Virus record (IMG/VR): IMGVR_UViG_3300044630_004385
Location: 1 to 24,501 of that record
Direction: 5' to 3' (one strand)
Length of the DNA stretch: 24,501 nucleotides
Source of the DNA: a virus
The notes below the pieces were generated by a model. That model was not told the origin of the DNA. It searched no databases and worked only from the letters and a program-made list of their open reading frames with translations. Numbering within the stretch: position 1 is the first letter of the stretch; every line of letters starts with the position of its first letter. Shown piece after piece: positions 1-5,857 of this stretch. Made by a program: the position numbers and the translations under genes.

Positions 1-1
1 G

Positions 2-166
2 GCTTACCCCGAGCGGTTCATCCCGGTCGCAGCCGTTGAGGCGGTGGTCGCGAAGCGTGGGCGGAAGAAGCGGGAGCCCGTTGACCTCTTCACGGCTGAC
101 ATCCCTGAAGAACCTGCATACACTAACGAGGCGCTAAATGCAGAGGCTTCGAGGGGGCTCAAGTGA
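2..166 (+). CDS. C-terminal end of an unidentified phage protein (partial)
   Basis: The frame open from the left edge encodes 54 residues ending in ASRGLK and stops with TGA at 164-166. The start lies outside the window. The fragment has a basic patch (KRGRKKREP) followed by an acidic, proline-containing tail. I recognise no domain. Its stop overlaps the GTG start of the next gene by four bases, so the two are probably translationally coupled. Its place just before the adaptor genes suggests a small head or connector-associated protein, but that is inferred from context only. Confidence 0.6.
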   Translation, partial: AYPERFIPVAAVEAVVAKRGRKKREPVDLFTADIPEEPAYTNEALNAEASRGLK

Positions 167-798
167 CACCTTCGGACGTAATCCTGGAAGCGCGTAAGCT
201 CCTCCTGGATGTTCAAGCACCCACCCGTTACAGCGAGGCAGACCTTCTCGGGTTTGTGAACCAGACGCTGAAGCGGATGGCTGTCTTTCGTCCGACCCTC
301 TTCTCCACCATTACTAGCGTCCCGCTGACTGCCAACACAGTCATCCAGGATCTACCCGCCGATGCCCATCGGCTGGTGCAGATGTTCTTCATCGACAACT
401 ACAACTCGGTGAACGAGGTTGACCGGGAAGTGCTGGAGCGGGCCTATCCGCAGTGGGTGTCTGATCCCGCTGGGATCCCATTTAACTTCATCCGCCACCC
501 TCGCAACGCCACCAAGTTCTTCCTCTACCCCCGCCCCATCGCCAACCTGACGGCGACGGTTGAGTATGTGGTGGAACCCAAGGTCTATACGATCAACGAG
601 ACGATCCTCTACCTCAAGGATACCTACCTGGGCGTGGTAGTGGACGGCGTGGTGTTCCTTGCGTCGTCTATCGACGATGAGCACGTGAACTCCAACCGAG
701 CCAAGCTGTTCCAGGAGTCTTTCACCAGTTCGCTCGGCGTGGATATGCAGCAACAGGCAGTGCTCGACAACGAGCGGATGCCGAGCAGGGGTAGGTAG
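163..798 (+). CDS. Phage head-tail adaptor-like protein
   Basis: This is a 211-residue protein starting at GTG 163, inside the stop of the upstream gene. The N-terminus (ILEARKLLLD, then RYSEADLLGFVNQ) followed by a FRPTLF segment and a beta-rich middle (QDLPADAHRLVQM, then FNFIRHPRNATKFFLYP) fits a widespread class of podovirus adaptor proteins, annotated in Pfam as a DUF I recall as DUF6682. These occupy the place of T7 gp11, between the portal ring and the tail nozzle. The pattern of a helical start, a beta-sandwich middle and a helical end (residues about 150-190) is consistent with adaptor subunits. The next gene follows after two bases. The family assignment is from memory; the structural role is inferred from gene order. 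Confidence 0.6.
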   Translation: MTPSDVILEARKLLLDVQAPTRYSEADLLGFVNQTLKRMAVFRPTLFSTITSVPLTANTVIQDLPADAHRLVQMFFIDNYNSVNEVDREVLERAYPQWVSDPAGIPFNFIRHPRNATKFFLYPRPIANLTATVEYVVEPKVYTINETILYLKDTYLGVVVDGVVFLASSIDDEHVNSNRAKLFQESFTSSLGVDMQQQAVLDNERMPSRGR

Positions 799-800
799 GT

Positions 801-1472
801 ATGGCGTCCCGCTCCTTCTCCACCCTGTCGGCCAAGGTCAGCGCCAGTGTCCCTGGCTGCCCCTACCCCCTGGTGGTGCAGTATATCCGCGACGCGGCTA
901 TCCGGGTCTGTGAGCGGGCGTTAGTCTGGCGCTACGAGCAGCCCGCCTTCAACCTAACGCCGGGTCAGTATCAGTATGCCTTCAATAAGCCTGCTGATAC
1001 CCAGGTCCATGCGGTGCTGATGGCGACGCTGAACAACTCGCCGCTTGAGATCCTCACCCTGGATGACGCCCGCAACCTCTACCCCGCGTGGCCTATCCTT
1101 TCTACGACCAGCACGGAGATCGAGGAGAACGGCACGGAGCCGCGCTCTGTTGCCCAGGTTGATACCTACCGGTATGTGGTTCTGCCTGCTCCGGATGCTG
1201 AGGCTACCTACAGCCTGCGGATGATCTACGCACTAAAGCCGTCGCGCAACGCCCTGGAGATGGATGAGAGCGTATTCGATGAGTACGAACTCCCGATCAT
1301 GCACGGCGCGCTTCAGAACCTGCTGGTGATGCCGAAAACTGACTGGTCTGACCGGGAGCTGGCAACCTACCACGCCAAGCAGTTCCTCTTCACCATGAAC
1401 GAAGCTCGGGCTCAGGCTAACCTGGGAGTGTTCCGGGGGTCTCTCTCCGTGCGGTTCCCGCCGTTCGCATAG
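801..1472 (+). CDS. Phage tail/adaptor structural protein
   Basis: This is a 223-residue protein. ATG 801 is preceded by a G-rich AGGGGTAGGTAGGT stretch that can serve as ribosome binding site. Near the N-terminus it carries a PGCPYPLVVQYIRDAAIRVC motif, which I recognise from many podovirus and prophage structural proteins placed just after the first adaptor gene. The centre is beta-rich with a Y-Y-LPAPDAEATYSLRM strand pattern. The C-terminal 60 residues are helical and end in FRGSLSVRFPPFA. By position it may be the second adaptor or a tail-tube-type protein. Exact ring placement cannot be decided from sequence, so I call it only a virion structural protein. Confidence 0.6.
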   Translation: MASRSFSTLSAKVSASVPGCPYPLVVQYIRDAAIRVCERALVWRYEQPAFNLTPGQYQYAFNKPADTQVHAVLMATLNNSPLEILTLDDARNLYPAWPILSTTSTEIEENGTEPRSVAQVDTYRYVVLPAPDAEATYSLRMIYALKPSRNALEMDESVFDEYELPIMHGALQNLLVMPKTDWSDRELATYHAKQFLFTMNEARAQANLGVFRGSLSVRFPPFA

Positions 1473-1481
1473 GAGGTAATC

Positions 1482-1832
1482 GTGGACCCTCGCATCACCG
1501 ACAATCGCATCCGACTGGTCAGGAACGATACCGGCCCGCAGATCCAGCTTACTCTGACGGATGAGATTACTGGCTCCCCTGTGAACTTAACCGGGGCTAG
1601 CGCGACGTTGCATATGAAGTCCGTGGCTACCGGAACTGTCGTGTTGAGCCGACAGCTGGGTATCCCGACGGCAACCGCCTCGCAGGGTCTGGCTTTCATC
1701 GTCTGGGGGTCTAATGACCTTAACCAGACGCCGGGGGATTACGACGGTGAGGTTGAGGTATTACTCTCTACTGGACTTCGGCAGACTGTGTATGATGTGC
1801 TGAAGTTCAGGATTAGAGACCAGTTTGCATGA
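1482..1832 (+). CDS. BppU N-terminal-like baseplate/tail protein
   Basis: This is a 116-residue protein starting at GTG 1482, with a strong ribosome binding site (AGGAGGT, 1471-1477) overlapping the previous stop region. The order of features is RLVRNDTGPQIQLTLTD, SPVNLTGASATLHMK, a GLAFIVWGSNDLNQTPGDYDGEVEV turn-strand region at residues about 65-90, and a closing DVLKFRIRD strand. This matches the compact beta-sandwich seen at the N-terminus of lactococcal phage BppU baseplate proteins and in many stand-alone phage proteins. In those systems the domain anchors receptor-binding components. Here it stands alone ahead of the fibre genes, so a role as fibre adaptor is plausible but inferred. 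The stop overlaps the next small ORF as ATGA. Confidence 0.55.
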   Translation: MDPRITDNRIRLVRNDTGPQIQLTLTDEITGSPVNLTGASATLHMKSVATGTVVLSRQLGIPTATASQGLAFIVWGSNDLNQTPGDYDGEVEVLLSTGLRQTVYDVLKFRIRDQFA

Positions 1833-1996
1833 GGCTCACCTACAGAGCTGGGGTTATCACGGCGGCAGTACGTGTGTCGTACATCCGCCTACGCATTGTG
1901 CTGGGCATCTACTCCAATCCCAACTACTTTGCTGAGGATTATGTAGAACCTGGGTATGTCGTTGTGTTTACCTCAACTCCTACGTTTCCCCCGTAA
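1829..1996 (+). CDS. Small hypothetical protein (55 aa)
   Basis: ATG 1829 overlaps the stop of the BppU-like gene (ATGA) and the frame runs to TAA at 1994-1996. The product begins MRLTYRAGVITAAVRVSY and ends with a tyrosine- and acid-containing segment (YFAEDYVEPGYVVVF). The alternating hydrophobic and polar pattern suggests beta strands rather than a membrane helix. The four-base overlap upstream and one-base overlap downstream support translation as part of the operon. I do not recognise the family. It sits between a BppU-like protein and fibres, so a minor tail role is possible. Confidence 0.5.
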   Translation: MRLTYRAGVITAAVRVSYIRLRIVLGIYSNPNYFAEDYVEPGYVVVFTSTPTFPP

Positions 1997-2103
1997 TGGG
2001 TGTTGCAGCTGGCGCTTTCAGCGGAGTGGCTGGATGTATTATGCTATGCTGCGTGACTTTTGGTGTTATAGACATATACGCATCCAGGGCACCTGGATCG
2101 TGA
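1996..2103 (+). CDS. Putative 35-residue single-pass membrane peptide
   Basis: ATG 1996 shares its A with the stop of the preceding small gene (TAATG) and the frame ends with TGA at 2101-2103. The peptide is dominated by a hydrophobic stretch with three cysteines (GVAGCIMLCCVTFGVIDIYA), long enough for one membrane helix, followed by a short ASRAPGS tail. No independent ribosome binding site is visible, so translation would depend on coupling to the upstream stop. It could be a small holin-like or tail-associated peptide, or a chance open frame. Coding status is moderate at best. Confidence 0.35.
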   Translation: MGVAAGAFSGVAGCIMLCCVTFGVIDIYASRAPGS

Positions 2104-2127
2104 TGACCCCCGCGTAGCGAGGTTCTT

Positions 2128-3396
2128 GTGGCGACGATCATCACACGAGCTGGGAAGGGGTTTCCCCTCACTAACGATGAGGTGGACGCTAACTTCACCA
2201 ATCTCAATAATGAGATCTCGTTTTCTGTCGCCAACACGATCTTTGTTCAGGCCACTGGCAACGATGCCAATGACGGTCGCACTGAGAGCAAGCCGAAGCG
2301 CACCATCAAAGCTGCGTGTCAAGCTGCTGCAACCCTGATCTCTGGCGGCACCTTCACCAGCCAGCACGTTGCGATCCGCATAGCTTCCGGTGACTACACC
2401 GAAGATTGCCCGATTACAGTGCCCGAGGGTGTCGCGATCATCGGGGACAGCCTCCGCTCTGTCTCCGTGCGCCCTGCTGTGGCTACTACCAACGTGTTTT
2501 TGCTAAACAGCAAGTGCTATGTTTATGGCATCACGGTGCGCGGACACCGCCTTAGCCCGAGCGCCATGGATATTACGCCTACGGGCTATGCAGGGGCGAA
2601 CGGCAGCAATCTTCCTCTGAACTCAACCCAGACCGGGTGGGCCTTCTCTTTTGCGCCGGGTGCTATCATCCGCGTTAGCCCGTATATCCAGAACTGCTCG
2701 TCGATCTCCGGCGCTTTCAACCCTACCACTGGTGCCTTGGTTACGCCGGGCGGCGGCGGTGTGCTGTGTGATCCCAGTACTTGCGCTGAGGGTAATCTGG
2801 TCAACAGCATTGTCGTTGATGCCTTTACCCAGATCAACCTGGGCGGGATCGGTGTGAAGGTAGTTGGCAAGGGCTACATGCAGCTCGTCAGCTTCTTTAA
2901 GAACTTCTGCCAGTTTGGCGTTCTGTGCGTAGATGGCGGGCACGCGACTCTACTGAACAGCAACTGTTCGTTTGGTAATTACGCCCTCTGGTCCCATAAC
3001 GGGCGTCAGCTTGATGATGGCGGGTACTTTGGGTCGCTCGTCGAGGCGTCGGGCTACACACTTTCCTATGCCGGGGCTGGGTTGTCTTATGACAAACTTC
3101 CGGATAGCCAGGGTGGGACCGGTGTAGCTGACCCCACAAAATACACGATCCGGACCTTTATCGACAGCAACTACGCTGTTGATAGTGATGACCTGGACGC
3201 TCGCCCGCGCATCTATATCACGGCTACCGATGAGGTAGGTGACTTCTACGCTGGGCCAGTGGCGGTAGAGAACGACGTTATCCGGCCTCAGTTCCGGATC
3301 AACCAACGGCGTGGCTCTATCGACGGGCGCGCTTTCTATCAGTCCATCTTCGGCTTCATGGCGCCCTTCATTCTGGCGCTTACCAAGAAGAGGTAG
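2128..3396 (+). CDS. Tail fibre protein with predicted beta-helix
   Basis: This is a 422-residue protein. GTG 2128 is preceded by GCGAGG. Residues 7-27 (TRAGKGFPLTNDEVDANFTNL) are a recurrent N-terminal motif of phage tail fibre and virion proteins. From about residue 40 (FVQATGNDANDG, then KRTIKAA) the protein looks like a right-handed parallel beta-helix of the pectate-lyase type, with YTEDCPITVPEGVAIIGD and glycine- and asparagine-rich turns through about residue 300. The C-terminus (RAFYQSIFGFMAPFILALTKKR) is hydrophobic and basic. From family knowledge such proteins trimerise and decorate or form fibres. No catalytic residues could be assigned, so depolymerase activity is not claimed. 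It precedes three further beta-rich fibre genes. Confidence 0.7.
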   Translation: MATIITRAGKGFPLTNDEVDANFTNLNNEISFSVANTIFVQATGNDANDGRTESKPKRTIKAACQAAATLISGGTFTSQHVAIRIASGDYTEDCPITVPEGVAIIGDSLRSVSVRPAVATTNVFLLNSKCYVYGITVRGHRLSPSAMDITPTGYAGANGSNLPLNSTQTGWAFSFAPGAIIRVSPYIQNCSSISGAFNPTTGALVTPGGGGVLCDPSTCAEGNLVNSIVVDAFTQINLGGIGVKVVGKGYMQLVSFFKNFCQFGVLCVDGGHATLLNSNCSFGNYALWSHNGRQLDDGGYFGSLVEASGYTLSYAGAGLSYDKLPDSQGGTGVADPTKYTIRTFIDSNYAVDSDDLDARPRIYITATDEVGDFYAGPVAVENDVIRPQFRINQRRGSIDGRAFYQSIFGFMAPFILALTKKR

Positions 3397-3399
3397 CCC

Positions 3400-3801
3400 A
3401 TGGCCGTAGCGCCTATCTTTAAGTTCCGGAACGTCCGGAAGAAGCTGTCCAGCACAAACAAGACCTTGATCTATGGTGTGATCGCTGGGTCTGACGGTGT
3501 TGGGACCGGGTACAGCCCGAGCGAGGTCTCGGCTGTTGTTCTGACGATCCAGGTAGCGAACACCTCGGCAAGCCCCGTCAACACAACGGTCAGCGTGACC
3601 GATGGCGTACTCGGCTCAGGTGGTGTCGTTGAGACCACTCTGGTCAACACCTACTCAGTTCCGGCCTACAACGCCTTTGATCCGTTGTCTGGCAACCTCG
3701 TTCTGACTGACGGCCTTCGCATCTACGCGCAGGCTGCGTCTGCGAACAACATCGAGATTGTCGTCTCCCTGCTTGAGATCGCCAATGCCTCAGCTTCTTG
3801 A
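3400..3801 (+). CDS. Small beta-rich fibre-associated protein
   Basis: This is a 133-residue protein. ATG 3400 follows AAGAGG by a few bases and lies four bases after the previous stop. The N-terminus is basic (FKFRNVRKKLSSTNKTLIYG). The rest has alternating strands rich in Ser, Thr and Val (VVLTIQVANTSASPVNTTVS), typical of an Ig-like or jelly-roll domain, with no signal peptide or membrane segment. Comparable short proteins occur beside fibre genes in aquatic phages, but I cannot name a family. Its last 17 bases overlap the start of the first repeat fibre gene, implying coordinated translation. It is probably a virion decoration or fibre component. Confidence 0.5.
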   Translation: MAVAPIFKFRNVRKKLSSTNKTLIYGVIAGSDGVGTGYSPSEVSAVVLTIQVANTSASPVNTTVSVTDGVLGSGGVVETTLVNTYSVPAYNAFDPLSGNLVLTDGLRIYAQAASANNIEIVVSLLEIANASAS

Positions 3802-5857
3802 TAACCGGTTCATCACCCTCGCTGACGCGCCGCAGGATTACACCGGGAACGAGGGCGATCTCGTCCGCGTTAAGGCGACAGCGGATGGTCTAGAGTTCGT
3901 AGCGCCAGAGGATTTGGATCTTGGTGCTGATACGTTTATCGCACTTACCGATACCCCTGCTAGCTACACATCAAATGCGAATAAGATAGTCAGGGTTAAG
4001 TCGGTTGAGGATGGCCTTGAGTTTATCTCTGCTAGCGCGTTGGTGGGCGGATCCGGTGGAAACCTTGCCAGCCCTACTAACTTCACGGACCTAAACGACA
4101 CCCCCAACAGCTACACGGGTGCCGATGGTAGGTTTGTGCAGGTTGATGGGGCAGCGGTTGTATTTAGCGATCCAACTTTTATTGGTCTGCCGGATACACC
4201 AGCTAGTTACAGCGGGCAGGCTAATAAGCAGGTCGCGGTCAACGGGGCCGGTGACGGTCTTGCGTTTGTTGACCCTACAGATACATTTATCTCTCTAACT
4301 GACACACCTAACGCCTACGGTTCCCTCGATGGCGGGCGGGCTGTTCGCGTTAAGCAGGACCGTACTGGCCTGGAGTTTTCGGACTTCACCTTTCTCTCGC
4401 TGTCCGATACCCCCGATACCTACACGACCTTCGCCAACACCGTCGTCAAGGTGAATGGCGCTGCTACCGGTCTGGTGTTCACACCCGAGATCGACACCTT
4501 CATCAAACTGACTGATACGCCTAGCGCCTACGGCGCGTCTGACGGCGGCAAGTTGGTTCGTGTGAAGTCCGACCGCACGGGGCTTGAGTTCGTCACACCA
4601 ACCGAAGTTGTGTCCACGGCCTTTTCCTTCCTGGATCTTACTGATGTCCCCGACACTTACACCGGGTCTGTCGGTAAGTATGTTCAGGTTAAGGCTGACA
4701 CCGGGGACGGTAAGCGCCTTCAGTTTGCTGACGCGACCGCCATTGCGGGCGGCCTCCCAACCGTGGTCATCGAATTGAAGCTCTACGACGAAAACTACAC
4801 AACCGGTACACAACCTACTGCTACGGGCGCTAATGCCATAGCCATCGGTGAGGGGTGTGTTGCTTCTGGGGCCAACTCCAATGTGGCTGGCGGTCGGGTA
4901 AATACGGCGTCTGGTCAGTATGCGGTGGTGGCTGGTGGTAACAGCAACACAGCAGCGGGCCAGGGTTCGACGATCACTGGCGGCCAGAATAACACCATCT
5001 CGTCTGGAACTTGGCACTCGATTATTTCTGGTACCGGCAACAGCATCGCGAACAACTCGCACTGCGGTATCATTGGTGGCCAGAACAACACCATTACCGG
5101 CCTCCAGAGTTCCTACTCGGTCATCATGGGCGGTCGTGATAACCGTATTGAGACCAGTCTTGCCTACGGCACGCTTCGCGGTAGCACTATTATTGGCGGC
5201 AAAAACAACACTATCCTACGCGACAATTCACTAATCGCAGGTGGTGAAAATAATACCACCACAGCACCCGAGTGCCTTGTCCTTGGCGGTGCTAATAACC
5301 AAGCCGATGGTGATTACAGCACTATTATCGGTGGTATATACGGCACAACCCGGCAACTCTATAACGCTCAGGTATTTGGCACGCAACGCCCAGGCCAGAC
5401 TACGGCTGGTAAGGCGCAGACATCGGTGTTTCTCCTGAGTAGTGACAGCGCGCTTGGGGCGGGCTTTACAAAGTTACTTCTGGACGGCGGTGGCAACCAT
5501 GGCGGTCGCCAGAATGTAGCGGGTGGCTACATTAACAGGGTGCGCCTGCCCGCTGATAACTTCACCTACATGCTGACTTGCTGGGTGGTGGGTCGCTCGC
5601 TGGTGGGCGCTGAGAGCGCGGCCTTTGAACTCAAGGCTATGATCCGCCTCAACGCTGGAGTGGCTCAGGTGCCATGCACGCCCACCAAGGTTGTTGTGTG
5701 CGCGACGACTGGCGCTCAGACCTGGGATGCTAGGCTCGTGGTGGCACCCGGCGCAGCTGGTTCGTTCACAGGCAACTTTGTTGATATCGAGGTTGATGGC
5801 GGCAGCGCCGACGTTCGCTGGGTAGCGCGTATGGAGACGGTGGAGTTGGTAATTTGA
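3785..5857 (+). CDS. Repeat-containing tail fibre, paralogue 1
   Basis: This is a 690-residue protein. I chose ATG 3785 over an in-frame TTG at 3758 because MPQLLDNRF matches the N-terminus of the downstream paralogue (MSALLDERF). Residues about 8-320 hold eight copies of a roughly 35-45-residue unit with core F-x-L-x-DTP-x-Y, a Gly/Asn turn and V-x-V plus GLEF. Residues about 345-535 are YadA-head-like, with repeated GG-x-NT motifs (AIAIGEGCVASGANSNVAGG, GGQNNTI twice). The C-terminal 130 residues (FTKLLLDGG, then GGYINRVRLP, ending METVELVI) form a beta domain shared with the next gene. This suggests a long trimeric fibre ending in a possible receptor-binding tip. The next gene starts inside its stop. 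Confidence 0.75.
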   Translation: MPQLLDNRFITLADAPQDYTGNEGDLVRVKATADGLEFVAPEDLDLGADTFIALTDTPASYTSNANKIVRVKSVEDGLEFISASALVGGSGGNLASPTNFTDLNDTPNSYTGADGRFVQVDGAAVVFSDPTFIGLPDTPASYSGQANKQVAVNGAGDGLAFVDPTDTFISLTDTPNAYGSLDGGRAVRVKQDRTGLEFSDFTFLSLSDTPDTYTTFANTVVKVNGAATGLVFTPEIDTFIKLTDTPSAYGASDGGKLVRVKSDRTGLEFVTPTEVVSTAFSFLDLTDVPDTYTGSVGKYVQVKADTGDGKRLQFADATAIAGGLPTVVIELKLYDENYTTGTQPTATGANAIAIGEGCVASGANSNVAGGRVNTASGQYAVVAGGNSNTAAGQGSTITGGQNNTISSGTWHSIISGTGNSIANNSHCGIIGGQNNTITGLQSSYSVIMGGRDNRIETSLAYGTLRGSTIIGGKNNTILRDNSLIAGGENNTTTAPECLVLGGANNQADGDYSTIIGGIYGTTRQLYNAQVFGTQRPGQTTAGKAQTSVFLLSSDSALGAGFTKLLLDGGGNHGGRQNVAGGYINRVRLPADNFTYMLTCWVVGRSLVGAESAAFELKAMIRLNAGVAQVPCTPTKVVVCATTGAQTWDARLVVAPGAAGSFTGNFVDIEVDGGSADVRWVARMETVELVI
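3806..4750 (+). repeat. Eight-copy 'L-x-DTP-x-Y' protein repeat array, fibre 1
   Basis: Eight degenerate coding repeats of roughly 90-150 bases are seen. Each encodes F-x-x-L-x-D-T/A/V-P followed by a Tyr, a short Gly-containing turn, a V-x-V strand and usually G-L-x-F. The third copy lacks the GL pair (AAVVF), and the fifth and seventh carry DRTGLEF. Divergence at synonymous positions shows the array is old. It is a protein-level repeat, not a CRISPR. Confidence 0.8.
4820..5390 (+). repeat. YadA-head-like coding repeats, fibre 1
   Basis: The encoded protein shows repeated 12-20-residue units with core (I/V)-x-GG-x-x-N-(T/N)-(I/A), starting at NAIAIGEG and continuing through VAGGNSN, ITGGQNNTI, IIGGQNNTI, IIGGKNNTI and IAGGENNT. 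This is the pattern of left-handed beta-roll head repeats in trimeric autotransporter adhesins. It implies a trimeric section in the phage fibre. Confidence 0.65.

Noticed and set aside
3758-3787. Upstream TTG start for the first repeat fibre gene
   Set aside because: ATG at 3785 gives an N-terminus matching the paralogue (LLDNRF versus LLDERF). The TTG would add an unrelated nine-residue extension within the preceding gene.
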